The position numbers were made by a program, and so were the translations under genes. The notes under the pieces were generated by a model. It did not search any database and had not been told where the DNA came from. It saw only the letters and a list, made by a program, of their open reading frames with translations. Positions 47,316 to 59,072 of a stretch of DNA of 64,000 nt are shown here, piece after piece. How positions within the stretch are numbered: position 1 is the stretch's first letter; each line of letters opens with the position of its first letter. The DNA is taken from the NCBI RefSeq assembly GCF_022376445.1, contig NW_025955007.1:1-64000 (forward strand). Direction: 5' to 3'. The DNA is from Fomitopsis serialis. Taxonomy: Eukaryota; Basidiomycota; Agaricomycetes; Polyporales; Fomitopsidaceae.

Positions 47316-48548
47316 ATGTCGGTGCTACTGGAATATAAGGCACAATGGGACTTGCGCGGAGTCCATACCGACAATATCACTGGTGTCGCCATCAGCCCTC
47401 GCGGGGACTACGTCGCAACTTGCAGCACTGATTGTCAAATAGTAATCTGGTCACTGAACACAGGGCAGGCTGCATACCATATAACTGCACAGTCTGCTGT
47501 GCTGTCGGTCATCTGGACGGAGGATCCTGATGTTATTGTAACCGGGACTGCAGACGGCACCCTGGTGACTATGACTCTTACACCAGTATGTGGTACTCCT
47601 CGCTGTTGAAACCTGCTCATCTGTCCGTCCTCGCAGCGCAAGTTGCTAACCTCAGCTATCAGTGCTCACACGAAGCCCGTTGAATGTTTGGCGGTAAATG
47701 AACCATCGGCCGCAAAGAGACGCCTTGCTACTGCGGCTCATGAAGAGATCAAGACGTGGGGTTGGAGTAACAATGGTGGGCGCAATCAACTGCAGAATGC
47801 TCGCCTACGTGCAGTCTCACTAAGTAATGGGCGTTAGAATGGGCTTACGAGGGAGCGGTGGCGTTGCCTAGCTCAACGTCGTACAGTGGCTCGAAGCCTG
47901 TGCTTGTAACGTCGTTGCAATGGATACCTCGCATGGAATACGAGGATGACTGCCTGGTGATTGCGTATTTATATCATGGCATCCGGTGTGTTACCTGCCC
48001 GTAGCTGGTTGGCGACTAAATCAGCCTAACTGTGACAGTTGCAAGCGCGTCCAATCCGACAACAGGAACCCAGTCTGGTCAATTCATCTCCCTCTCTGGT
48101 ATGTCCTTCCACCGTACTTCCCGCAGCCTTGTGATTCACGGATTCTTAGTGGATCATGCAGCGTCTATCATTCTCCTAGAACCAAAGCAGTTGCAGTCTG
48201 CAACATCAATCCTGGATTCGAGGTTTACCATTTTCCGTCAGGATCAGGTGTCGTACAAATCCCAATCAAACGACTACCGGATGAACTTGCCCCTCTTCCC
48301 GTGAAGTATGTTCATGAAGGAACAATGCTTCTGTGCGGTGATTATGAGGGGAAGGTCAGATTGGTCGATGCGCGTACCGGCTTACATTTCCAGACCCTGG
48401 AACATCAAGGTAAATTCACGACCTCTGTTCGGACCGCGTGTGTTGACACATCACGCTAGAATGCACAATGATCCAGTCACTAGACGTAAGCGAGCGAACT
48501 GAGTCATCGTGGTTCGCAACTCAACATGGCTGCGTAGGCCTATTTTGA
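47316..48548 (+). CDS. WD40-repeat protein
   Basis: Exons 47316-47585, 47637-47775, 47838-47985, 48039-48098, 48150-48409 and 48460-48548 all keep frame and give 321 residues with no internal stop. The first exon holds two WD repeats (AQWDLRGVHTDNITGVAISP … TDCQIVIWSLNTG; AVLSVIWTEDPDVIVTGTAD). The second has AHTKPVECLAVNEP…EIKTWGW. The fifth has INPGFEVYHFPSGS and LLCGDYEGKVRLVDARTG. It ends SSWFATQHGCVGLF. This layout, with divergent central repeats and a GxxxGKVRLxDxxTGxxxQTLEH block, matches a family repeated many times in Agaricomycete genomes. Its members are thought to be propeller scaffolds without known partners. Introns are 47-62 nt. Confidence 0.82.
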
Positions 48549-48849
48549 CAGCACGACATGTACATTTCTGGTCGCCTGCGGAGGCGGGGAAGACGGGAAA
48601 CCGGGTGTTGCACGGATTTGGAAAGCGTATGAGGCTGGAAACCCGCGCGAGCGCAAGGGCGATCTCGAAAGCAAGTAGTTATGCTTGTGCATATGAAGAC
48701 GTCAATGTGATACAGTAGTCTGACCAGGAGAATCTTGTGTGCGGCACAGGATGCAGTCCATTTGAAACAACTACAAGCCCAATACACTGCCTGAGCGACC
48801 GGACGTAGGAGCGGCGTCTATCCACCTAGCGGATTGACTCGACATGATG

Positions 48850-49960
48850 GTGATGAAGTGAGCATTGATCACTGCAGCAAGCAAAATCTGGGGCCGGCTC
48901 CTTCGCGTCTCTATCCCCTGGGTCTTCGTCCGCTTCCTGTACCTCCGGTCTCTGTCGTTCTCCTGGCGGGTCTCCAGTCTTCGTGAACGCACCGCTCTTC
49001 TTGATGAACTTCGTGAGTGCGTGCGTCGATTCCTTCTTTGATGCCTCATACGGTGGGTAGGTCGATTGTTTCACTGGTCGTGCGTAGGATGTAGCGACGC
49101 TTCTCGTAGCGTGGGCAATCTTGAGTAGGACGTGTTTTTGTGTCTGTCTGGTAAGGGGCGCCGCACGGTCAGACGACCGTTTCTGACGGTACGAAGGATT
49201 TGGAGTACTCGCCTGTGAAGCAATGCCCTATCCGGCGCTGCAGTACTCAACCGTGGATCTCCCTCGGGAGTTTCGTGAAGTATCCTTCGGTTTGGCTCTC
49301 GGTGCGCCCCGTTGGGACTGTCTTCGGTCATATCGCAATCCATGCGTTTGTCGTTCCCTCCTTCGTCCGTCTCAGCGCATTTGCCCTCGTCTCTTTCTGG
49401 TTGTCGGCGACGAGGTTCGTCTTGTCTTTTTTGTTGCTGGCTCGTTGCCCGGTATGCCTTCGTGTCCCGGCATCCACACAACTGTGACATTGTGGGATTT
49501 CTCAGGTCCGAGGGAGCGTAGCACGATGCCCCAGAAGATCTGCGAGTATTCATGCGCGGGTCCCGGCTTCGTTTCGAATATCGCTGATCGCTGATCGCTG
49601 CAGTGTCTTTGGCGTGGAAGTGGTTGTGGCGTATGCCGCTATGTCTGTTCTCTTGTGTAATGTATGTGTCGACGTCGCGTGCGGCCCAAGATAGACCCGC
49701 CGCCATCTCTGCATGGTAGACCTCCGCTACCCAATGATCATGTTCTATCTGAGTGCGATCGTGTGGCTCGCACCTACGCTCTGTTGGTCTTACCCATGAG
49801 CAGAGATCCATCAGGGTAGAGCATGACGTTTTCGGCGGACTGGCAAAGGTTACTTATATTCTTGTTGTGTTGCTTCGCGGCCTCCTCTTTCGTCATTCCT
49901 TTGACGGCTAAGCGCGATCGTCTGCCTTCCCATGATGATGGAGCCCTCCACTGTCCAGGG
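48850..49960 (-). mobile_element. Non-LTR (LINE) retrotransposon remnant: RNase H domain and C-terminal tail
   Basis: Minus-strand frames broken by shifts and stops. Near 49790-49830 is MLYPDGSLL (the first Asp of RNase H, usually YTDGS). Then comes AEVYHAEMAAGLSWAARDVD with the conserved Glu (about 49690-49740), IRHNHFHAKDTAAISD (second Asp replaced by K-D; about 49570-49630) and VTVVWMPGHEGIPGNE (about 49441-49490). Further on are remnants of a Cys-Gly tail (VPSETVV…PCGAPYQT) and the typical end KFIKKSGAFTKTG (about 48970-49010). Fungal LINEs carry RNase H after the reverse transcriptase. No reverse transcriptase or endonuclease was seen upstream, so only the 3' end remains, as expected for a 5'-truncated insertion. 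Confidence 0.75.
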
Positions 49961-50580
49961 TTTCCTTCCAGGGTGGATCGATGATCCGCCAGTGAGACGA
50001 TTCGCTCGTCTAGGGGATCCGATCGCAAGGCTAGTAGTAGGGAACGACTCGACATGTTTAGAGCACAGCCAAAAGCACCTGGACTCAATCGAAACCGAAG
50101 ATGCTGCAGTACTCGCTTGCGCCGGAGACATGGCTACCGTTGGTGAGTGACCAGCGCTGCAGCGTGCAACACGTTCAAAACCCGTTATCAAGTGCATATG
50201 TCAGCCGCTTCAATGTGCTCGCAATCAATTAGTCACGGGTAAAGTCCACGGATACTGCAGCCTGCGGTCTCCGATATAGCTGTCCAGGCGTCGCCATACA
50301 CACATTTCTTCGTCCGTTCATTTCTCGCGCACCGTTCATCTGCCGGTGTTTGGTCAAAGTGTCCACGCGTCCGTCACGGCTCTTCTGCCTCTTCGCGCCT
50401 CCATCTCTCATCCAGTACATCAGACTAGACAATCTCGTATCATACACGTCACCGTGATTCGATACAAGAGAGCAGAACCATAGAGTAGACACATGGGATA
50501 TAACGGAACAAACCAATTAGCCAATACATGTACATGAGATTACATCAACCAGACGAGCCACTCGTATCTGTTGCAGGACT
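49961..50580. other. No gene recognised
   Basis: Between the LINE remnant and the FKBP gene; only short ORFs. It should hold the FKBP 3' UTR. Confidence 0.4.
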
Positions 50581-52124
50581 TCACTTCGCCGGGGCCGGAG
50601 TGGCTTTCTTGACGTCAACGACCTTCTTGACGTCAACGACCTTCTTGACGTCAATGACCTTCACAACTACAGGCAGGAGGATACTCAGAGCTCGCAATGG
50701 CAGCAGAAGAGTGATATGCGCACCGTAAACAAGCGTAGCATTCTTCGGGATAGTGGGGTTCGCCTTGTTCCCGAGGGGGCCGTACCCTAAATGCGGCGGA
50801 ACTATAATGGTACGTTGGCCTGAAGGCCTCATCGCAATGGTACTCATTTGCAAAACCCTGGTCAGTTTGCTCTGCCCGAGCACGATTGCCGCCTGCACAT
50901 GATCGATATGTTAGCAGCCTCGACCGAAAACGTAGCCTGTGAGTGATGGCTAGACTTACCGGATCTTTCAAGACATTATGCGCGAAGAGCGCTTTCTCCC
51001 CCATTACCTTGCCCCAGTAATGCATGTACACGGTATCTCCCCAATCCGCGGCCTCGCCCGTTCCGACCACATCATCGATCGTGACAATCTCAGACGCACC
51101 CGCCATCATGTCTGTGACAGCAAGCCCTTGGCCTGCGGAAGCTGGCACGACGTCGAGCTCCTGCGCCGTGCTTGAGGAGACCAAGGCAGGCAGACTAGGT
51201 TTCGTGTCGACTGCAGGCCTCTTGGAGACAGATCCGCTGCTCAGGGGAATGGATTTGGTGTCGATCGTCGGCGGCATGGCGACATGATTTGTGCTGGACG
51301 GTTCAGGCTTAATGACGGTCTTACCCTTCGCATCCGAAGGGCGCGAGATTGCGGGAACAGGCTTTGGAGAGGACGTAGCGATCCGCGCTTTCTTCTCAAC
51401 GACCGTGGCGGGTTCTGGGCTCGTTGGTCGAGGGCGCTTGCGGCTTGTGGAAGGCCCAGAGCTATCAGTAGTGAATACTGTTAGACGAACACGCCGCGCG
51501 TAATGACAGGATCACTGACTGAGAAGCAGGTTCATGGGGTACAGTAGCTCCTGTTACCCCCGCTTGTGTGCCGGTGCTAGCGCCGCGGCGAGTCGAATCT
51601 GTGAGCACGGGTATAAGTTCACGACATATTCTTCGATACAAAAGTACTGGCCGTGAAAGTATCCTGCCAACGATACCGCACTGCTTCGGTGAGGACCCTC
51701 CGAAATTCATGAAGGATAGCGAACTCACTTTGGACCCACGATCTCAAGCGAAAACTCCTGATCAGAACAAAGCCATACATCGATCACAGCTTGATGGATC
51801 TGCCGTAAAGTGAGGGGATGGTCTGCCGCCGACTGAGAATCATACTTACTGTTCCTTGCACAAGAGAGCAAACCGTGATCGAGTTACCAGTCGGCTGGGC
51901 CACCGGATCAGCAGCCTTGGATGAGTACGTGAGCTTCACCATTGTCGATTCGCCAGCAAAGCCGCCGGGGCCCGCGAGCGCCGCTTGCGAAATGTGGAGG
52001 TCGGAGCCCTCACGGGCGGGTCTGTAACGCTCTCCAGGCCGAAGAGTAAGGCCCCTTACAATGTGTCAGTGAGAGAGCTCGCGTCGCGGACGAGGACTCA
52101 CCAGAACAATCCCGGTATAACCAT
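50581..52124 (-). CDS. FKBP-type peptidyl-prolyl isomerase with nucleoplasmin-like domain (FKBP39/Fpr3-Fpr4 type)
   Basis: Six exons keep frame and give about 412 residues: 52124-52102, 52054-51850, 51799-51729, 51683-51558, 51461-50960 and 50892-50581. Residues 1-~115 form the nucleoplasmin-like domain (FWGLTLRPGERY, SDLHISQAALAGPGG, then IHQAVIDVWLC … SLEIVGPN … VSLAGYF). The middle has a basic NLS (SRKRPRP, EKKARI) and Ser/Lys-rich linkers, but lacks the long acidic tracts usual in the family. The C-terminus is an FKBP fold (VTIDDVVGTGEAADWGDTVY … PPHLGYGPLGNKA … IPKNATLVY). Relatives are nucleolar histone chaperones/prolyl isomerases acting on chromatin. Compared with FKBP12, Tyr26 and Tyr82 are kept, but Asp37 is Ala, Trp59 is Leu and Ile56 is Thr, so isomerase activity is doubtful. 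The C-terminal tail has three in-frame VVDVKK repeats. The exon 4 right edge is the least certain. Confidence 0.8.
50605..50660. repeat. 18-bp tandem repeat in the FKBP coding tail
   Basis: Three copies of a unit with CTTCTTGACGTCAACGAC, in frame, encoding VVDVKK repeats; the last copy has one change (AATG for AACG). Confidence 0.85.
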
Positions 52125-54729
52125 GTTCGTCCGCACCCCGACAGTCTGCATCGCAGTCACCTCGGTCTGTCCACATACGCGGGGCCCTTTATACCTCTCA
52201 ATGTACCGCCCCAGAGAGTGCGTCCGAAGATAGTTCGAGCCGGACAAAAGGTACTCGACGCAGCAAGCCACGAGTTCGATACCAACGGACCAGGCATTGT
52301 GGGACGAAACCGCAACCGACCGTTCGCAAGTGCGGGGATCGACCTAAATTCGAACAATGGCGAAGCGTTGCGACGCTGTCGCGGCGCGCGTGGCTCTGCG
52401 AACTTGAAACATGAAAATAAAGGAATGGACTCAGGTTTGAACAATGGCAGACCGTGGCGACGCTGGGAACTTGAGACACGAGGCCTGTTGCGTTTGAGAG
52501 CGGCGATGCAGCAATGTGATGACGGACACATCCCTAAGGTTTGTCGTCCGATGTTAGTCTTCATTGTTGGCGACCGTCCAAAGTCTTGCATACAGGTTGC
52601 CAATCACAGAGCGCTCGTAAGGCAGAACATCATGTCGACAGGTGTGTATACGGGAATCCGACATGCCCACAGTCTGGCGAGACGCAGTGCGAGGGCCACG
52701 GTCTCACTACTTAGATCTCACTGGTAGGCGAAACGACGTCCGCCTGCGCTCTGGACACGGCCTGGAAGCCGCGCTGGTCACGGGGCCGACGCGCCGCATC
52801 AACAGACGTCAACAGAGACCGAGACCCTTGTACTTACTCTGAAGACAACAAATGATCGATTCCGAAACCTCGCGCGCGTTGTCGCGGTCCTTGTTGATCG
52901 ATGATCTTTCACTGATAGTGTTGCCGTCGTATCCGTGCACAACCAGTCCGAAAGGGTAACTCCCGACGATTTCCGGACAAAGGAAAGGGATGCCGTCGAC
53001 AGTGTTGGTAAGAACGTCGGCGTGTGCGCGATGATGATGCGCACACGGGGCGCGTGAGGTGTGAGCGAATGAGTGAACGCGGTGGCGTCGAGTCGCCGAC
53101 AGCGCGGAACCAGTGCAACGAACCGAAGGGCAGCCACTCAGGCCGCGCCCGTCAGGCGAAGCGTGTAGTATACCCCTCCAGCCGCGAGAATGACTCACAA
53201 GTTGCGGACGTGTGTAATCGGCAACATCGGCTCAGACTGGCTCAGACCAGTCTCTGCGCACGCCTACCAACATTCGCCACGGACGAGGCCACTCTTGCTG
53301 TTGTGCTGGACTCGCGACGTAGTACCACGTACTCACTTCATCGCCCATGCCACCTTCAAGTCGAGAACGAGGCCCGGATGTCGCGCACGCTCGTCATCAC
53401 GGATTTAGCCCGACGCCGGTCGACACTCCCGCCAACCCTTAAGTAGCCCGTGAATGGGTCTGAGGTCGGTAGGGTCGTTACACGGTGCTCCAGGCTCGGG
53501 AACTGATGCTCAATGGGTGGTACGCGCGGCTTGTGGTAGATAACGAGGGCGTGCGGTAAGAGCGACGCTTCGAATTTATGGAGGGCGCGAGACATCCGCG
53601 CATCCATGCGGGCTTCCCATCGTCGTCTCACGCGATGGGCACGACGACGCACGACGTCAATGACCCCTTACAGTTCGAGCAACCTATCCCCGCACACCGG
53701 TACAGGATCTACATCCACGAAGTCATCCCACGCTCCGGCTTCAATCCCAGAACCAGCATCTCGACATACAGCAGAACGTCATCCGCGCCCCACAGCGGCG
53801 GGAAGCGAGGTACGACCGGCTCGATGCAGAAGGAGCCGCAGACGTACGGTGTCCGATGTCGCAGCGAAATGGAGGCGTTACGACGCTCGCGGATCGGGTC
53901 AAGAGCAGCTACACACCGGGCTAAGGATCACAGGACGCGCCGTCGTCGACGGGTCCTCAAGCTTTATCTGCGGCCCACTGCGTAAACCGAGTGCGGCCTT
54001 TCGCACACGCGGCTTCACGCCGGGTGAGATCGCCTACCCCGGTCGACCGTGGCCGTTTTGAGCCGTACGTGGCACTCATGCGCGACGGCGACCTCTGTCT
54101 GATGCGAGCGGCTCCGGGTCGTGGGCGACCATCACGAGTAGCAAGTAGCATAGGAGATGAGATATTCGCGCGTACACGACGTGAGTGCGACTCACCTGAA
54201 TGCGAGGCGGGGTGTGCGCACACGGGAGATGCTGCAGGGAAGGACGGACGTTCGAAGCGGCTGAGGCGGGAGGACAAGCCTTTAGAGAGAACGCGCGGAA
54301 CGGGCACGAGCGCGTATGAGATGTCTCCGGGGCGGGTAGGCAGTGATTCCGACGCCACAAAGACGAGTCAAGAGAGCGAAGCGCGTGAGGAGCAATCTCC
54401 TACGTCGTGAGAGGGGAAGTACGTCGAGAGTGAGGCTCGCCGCTGTCGGCGCGGACGCGACGGGAGACTGTAAGCGCAGGGAGTGAGATTTGACAATCAC
54501 TGACGATAGGGTCATGATCACCGTCAGCCCGTCTGCTGCTAATCGTCATGCGAACGGGTCAATGATATGATATAAGCGGATTTGTGTATGAGGGAGCGTC
54601 CGCGACTGAGGGCGAGGAGCGCGAGCCATGCTGAGAATACAAACGAGCGAGGCGCGTTGTGCACGAGAACGAGAAAAGGAGGGCAACGGGGAGGACGAGA
54701 GCGACACGGGTGCACAAGAGGACAGAATC
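52125..54729. other. No gene firmly recognised
   Basis: Two protein-like pieces. Minus strand, about 53440-53580: LLPHALVIYHKPRVPPIEHQ, then FPSLEHRVTTLPTSDPFTGY. Plus strand, about 54170-54410: an acidic/basic Ser-rich end with SKRLRREDKPLERTRG and SQESEAREEQSPTS. I cannot link either to a family or splice chain. A degenerate ~85 bp tandem repeat (TTCGAACAATGGC…) lies at about 52345-52490. 54316-54460 repeats 26054-26190. Confidence 0.35.
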
Positions 54730-56570
54730 ACTCTGAGTCGATGGAGAGAATAAATTCAAACGGGCACCTGACACTAGAAAAACTCACCGAGAGCGTATAC
54801 ACAGGGCCGCCGAGTTCAGTGCTAGATGAGTGTTGCGGCGGATGCACCGAGAGCAGACCGCGGTGGCCTGAGGACCGGTGGAGCGTCGATCGTGAAAAGG
54901 CAACCGAGGGCCGTGCGCTGTGAAAACAGCGACGCCTCCGGGTTTGAATCAGTTGGTCCAGGCTGAACATATGCATTGTAGAATCGCGCCTGGACTGGCT
55001 GCATTTGAGCGAACTCCACGCGCCGTTCGTCTTGGATTGTATTGAACCGTTCAGCGAATTCCGAAATCATGGAAATCGTAGCAACATCTGTGAGACGGGA
55101 CTCGAACGTAGGGTGAGACCAGGTGAAACTGAAGTTATCGAAATAGGGTGTCTGCTTGGTCGATGCATTGGATGCGTTGTCAAAGGTTCAATTCCTCGAC
55201 CCAGCCATCTTGTTGGTAAGATGTATAGGCACGGAGGTAGCCTCCAAGTATCTGGTTGACGCACGCCGTGAGACCATCTGTATAGGGATGGTAAACTGTC
55301 GAGGTTCAAAATCAACATCGAGATCGAAGAGCCTACATAGTGAGCTCTCGCCACGAGACAAAGACGCAGCCGCGATCCGAGATGATCGAGTCCAGAAGCC
55401 CATAAAATCGCAATATGTGACCAAGGAACCGCCACGCGAATTCGGGTTCCGTGATCGTCTCGTAGCAAGAAATGAAGCGGGCTGCACGAGTCGGAGCCGG
55501 TCACAGACAGCCTAGATAGAATCGTATCCGGGAGCGATCGCCATTGCAATCCGGATGTCCAGAGGCTGCGGGTGCCGTGGTGCCTTGATACATAAGTACA
55601 CAGAGGAGGCCGAGCCGGGGGTAGTCGCACTCGACCGTGACGGTGCGTGTATGACAGGGATGGTCTGCGGACGATGTATCGTGTCTTGTCCGAAGGATTT
55701 CAGCGCCGCAGCGTAGATGAGTCGGAATGTACAGCCGGCCTTCGCGGAAGACGACATTGCCCTGTAAGGTGAAGTCTTCGCTGCCAAAGGCCACGGCTCC
55801 GACACTCCACTCTTCCCATGTCGCGCTCTTGAAGCGGTCGAGAAGGTCCGAGGTGTCGAGTGCAAGGGTGGTGATAGAAGTCTTCGAGTACTTCATGAAC
55901 TCACGGGTTCTCAACCGACGTCAAGCACACTGGACGTTCCCCTCGGTGTTCAATCTCCAACTCGACCATGCACCTGGCAAACACCACCCCGCTGATGAGC
56001 TCCCTCGCGGCGTCCGGACGGGGACGACGTATTACTGTTCGAGCCTGCCATCGCTGATTTGAGGTAACGGAGACGAGAAATCAGTGCCTATCAGCCATGC
56101 ATGTCTCGGAAGGACTCAACAGTCAGGAGCTCCTTGTCGTATCACTCGTGATTGACTTCCGCGGGTGAGAGCTTGCGCGAGAAATATACAACGGGGGAGC
56201 AGGCCTTGGTCGTCAAACTAGAGGTTATAGACGGGAGGAGACGGCGAATCCGAGGGCAAGTCTGAAGGCGAGGAGACAAATGCAACCGTCTCATGGAGGG
56301 GAAAGCGGACCATCATGATCAAGTTGCGGAAGGCGGAGCCTGGCGTATTTCGCGGCAAGATCGCTGCGACGCTGAGGTACTCAATCTTGGTCATCTAGTG
56401 TGCATAGTTGTTAACGACCTGTCGGAGTCTCCGAAGTGCTTGAGGGTAATCCTCGACAAGTGCCGAGTGGTTGTTCAGGGGCTGCGCACTGGTCTTTTCG
56501 ATGGCCCAGAACCAGGACGTGGATGAATAATCTTAGAACCAGGTACTGAGGTAGAAACGCACCGTGTCCG
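54730..56570 (-). mobile_element. Ty3/Gypsy LTR retrotransposon, decayed internal region
   Basis: Minus-strand pol pieces in the proper order. About 56440-56560: reverse-transcriptase end with weak DDILVF-like sequence. 56118-56205: RNase H start (VVYFSRKLSPAEVNHE, stop, YDKELLTVE). 55640-55890: integrase zinc-binding region (FREGRLYIPTHLR, AEILRTRHDTSSADHP). 55480-55600: KAPRHPQPLDI. 55350-55470: integrase core (FLGHILRFYGLLDSIISDRG). 55190-55290: [20 protein letters not shown] then [13 protein letters not shown]. 54960-55066: EFAERFNTIQDERR. Several stops and shifts interrupt the frames. Gag, protease, most of reverse transcriptase and both LTRs were not seen. One block of RNase H is inverted (separate entry). 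Confidence 0.8.
55873..56035 (+). mobile_element. Inverted RNase H block inside the Gypsy remnant
   Basis: The plus strand encodes VFEYFMNSRVLNRRQAHWTF, then FNLQLDHAPGKHHPADELPR. This is the C-terminal RNase H block of Gypsy pol (NLEYFM…VLNRRQARW…PGKxNPADxxSR). Its normal place is between the two minus-strand blocks at 56118-56205 and 55640-55890, which is exactly where it sits, but in the opposite orientation. Confidence 0.8.
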
Positions 56571-56975
56571 AAGTTTCGCCCACGCATCAAGTTTGTGCGC
56601 ACGATGTGTGAAGATCTGAGGAGGCGTCTGGAGCTTGAAGCTTGAAGCTTGAACCTTTGAACCTTTGAGGAGTCGCTGGCAGACATAACCACATCACGAT
56701 GTACACAGTGACGTTGAGCAAGCGATCCGGCTCCCGCTATCATTTCGGGACAGATTTCGTGGATATGGCTTGCAGCGCGTCGTACATGTGCGCACAGACA
56801 TGTACCCATATCCTCCATGTGTATGGGTCACTCTGTCTAGGAGGTCGGTCGTAGCCAGCTGAAACCTGGTACTGAGTTACTGAATAACATCGATCACACA
56901 GCCGAGAGTGATGCAATAATGATTGACGGGTGGTTTGTACAGACACCACTCCACGACATGTACACCCGTTTAGTG

Positions 56976-58745
56976 CTATCCTCTCCCACCGTGCACACGC
57001 AACCCGTAAAGGCAGGTGTACTCCGACGAACCCCAATTATCGAGCACCTGGAAGACTACCTTGTCCACCTTCATGGGAATATCCCGACGTACAGGGAACG
57101 TTTGCCTTCGCTGCGCCTTGTGAATATCGTACTCCAAGTCGGCAATGCGAACAAGCCGGTAATCAGTCGGCGCGATATCCGGAAGAGGGGCTGGATCTTC
57201 ACCGGGACTAGCGCCCGTAGCGTCGTCTTCGGTCGGCACGACAGCCCACACCTGGACGAAGCGGGGAGCGACATCGGCGTCGTGAGCCTCTGAATAAGGT
57301 AGATCAATGGTGACATCGGTGACCAGGACCGAATCAGCAAGTTGAATCCCGATATGTCCTGCAGGCCCTGCCATGGGCCAACAACTACCCGGCTGCATGC
57401 TGCCGTCCAGCGCTGAGGATGGTGGGGGAGGCACCGCCTCGCGCAATCTCAAGATGCGGCGAGTAAAGGAGTTTATCATGCTCTCGGTCACTTGATGTGT
57501 AGTTGATGTGAGTGTCTCGATCGGCCTGCCACCCGCAGCGTAACTGGCGAAGTCCGCACAGTCTAGATCGTCGCGAAATCCAGGGATTTGCAGGGTGTCG
57601 GCCTCCACCTTTGCAGCCGGCGGATCATTTCCCATATTCTTCGCCGGGCCCGACGCTATGCAGGCGGGCGCTGGTAAGAAAGCAGCGAGCGAAGGCGGAA
57701 GGTAGGCGTCGTAACGGCACAGCATTTGTAACACGAGGCCGCCAACGACCAGCGATATCATGTTTGTTATGATGGCCAGGGCCAGGTGCTTCGTGCAGGT
57801 AAGGGTGAACATGGCGCCGTCGAACAAAATTGCAACGACCAACTGCGTTGCAAGCAGCGAGAACACACCAATGCGGCGTGCACCATTCCACAAGAAGACC
57901 CGTAACGCTGGCGCCAGAGACCGCAGCACACGCGGTGTTGGAGGAGTGCTGGTGTGTTTCTCCGCAACGAGAGCATCCAGTAGTTCGGAATTTGGCAGCT
58001 TCATGCCGAGTTCTACAATAGCGCGCTCAACATCCTGCCTCAAAAATCTGTCGTTAGCCCTATGTCTGCACATGCAGCGACGCTCGTGCGCACCTCGTCC
58101 TCGGGCTCGGAAGTTTGATGTCGCGCACCAGAACTCTGTGGGTGTTTGACTCTTGTGTCGCTGACGAAAGGGAGCTGCATCTCAATGGACGGTGCCCGCG
58201 ATACAACAGCACTAGAAAGGCTCGCCATGTCCGAGCGTGGAGACGGAGGGGCGACATCTCCATCAACAGGACATTGGCCCTGAAGTTGAATGATTGGGGA
58301 ACGGAAGTCTTCGGCTCTCCTCGAAAATAATGGAGGGGAAGCGGGAAAGACGTCAGCTGCATCGTTTGATATTATATTGAATGCAGAGGCTCTCGACACC
58401 ACGGAGCCTTCTACGTCTACAGCCAGCAGTTAGCTTTGAGAACAGAAACGCATTGCCGGAAGGATCATACCACGATGCATGCCTGGAATTTGTGTGTTGT
58501 CAAGACTTGCCCCGGCAGTACCGAGTGGCGGTGCCACGTCCGAACGCTCATAGTCACTCTACCAGTTCGAGTAAGGATGGAACTAAATTAGCAAACAACA
58601 GGTGACCACTTACAGCAGTCGACTCGTGGTTCTTGAAATCTACTGAACGGCCAGATCCGGAGTAAGAAGGGCTGCGCCTCAAGAATCGAAAAGGTCGAGC
58701 AGTGCGAGCAGTATCCATCTGAGACGTGAGCACCGCGAAGGACAA
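56976..58745 (-). CDS. SUN-domain protein
   Basis: The last exon 58034-56976 (352 codons) joins 58416-58094 through a 59-nt intron with a GCTAACG branch site. A likely first exon is 58745-58620 (MSFAVLTSQMDTARTARPFR), ending at a GTAAGT donor. After a Ser/Pro-rich N-terminus, hydrophobic stretches at about VFSLLATQLVVAILFDGAMF and IITNMISLVVGGLVLQML suggest two membrane spans. The C-terminus is a SUN domain: GSCWPMAGPAGHIGIQLADS, LVTDVTIDLPYSEA, RFVQVWAVV and, at the end, NWGSSEYTCLYGLRVHG. SUN proteins of the inner nuclear membrane bind KASH partners across the perinuclear space (LINC complex); some act in the ER. An Asp/Pro/Gly-rich insertion splits the domain after VWAVV. The 5' exons between 58416 and 58620 are not resolved. 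Confidence 0.8.
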
Positions 58746-59072
58746 TCTCTACGACGGACACGCCGTCTTATGAGTGGAGGGGTGTGGCAACTGACAAAGA
58801 CAGATTGAGACAAAGGGGGAAAACACATGGCAAACAAAAAGTAGCGACGATGAGGTGCACATGATTGAGTGGCGGTTGCGCGAAGAATCTGGTTCAGCGC
58901 CCAGCGCTCAGCCACCGTGCGAGGCAACTACAACGCACGTCCTCGAAGGGTCGAAGGGGCGCCGGACCGGGAGAGCAGTGGCCACTGATCAGCCTAAAGC
59001 ACCGCACGTATGAGTCAGGTGGTCAGAGGGCCGGATGACCGCGGTGACAGCAGGAGAGGCCTCTCCTGCAGT
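58746..59072. other. Spacer between the SUN gene and repeat copy 3
   Basis: Nothing coding recognised; the SUN promoter should lie here. Confidence 0.4.

Noticed and set aside
49071..49811. 246-codon minus-strand ORF
   Set aside because: The true homology (RNase H, VTVVWMPGHEGIPGNE) switches into another frame part-way. The ORF is a mosaic of real and shadow frames of a LINE remnant, not a gene.
55080..55220. Possible tRNA T-arm strings (GGTTCAATTCC, GACTCGAAC)
   Set aside because: No matching acceptor stem, D-arm or anticodon arm could be built around them, and the stretch is explained by Gypsy integrase sequence.
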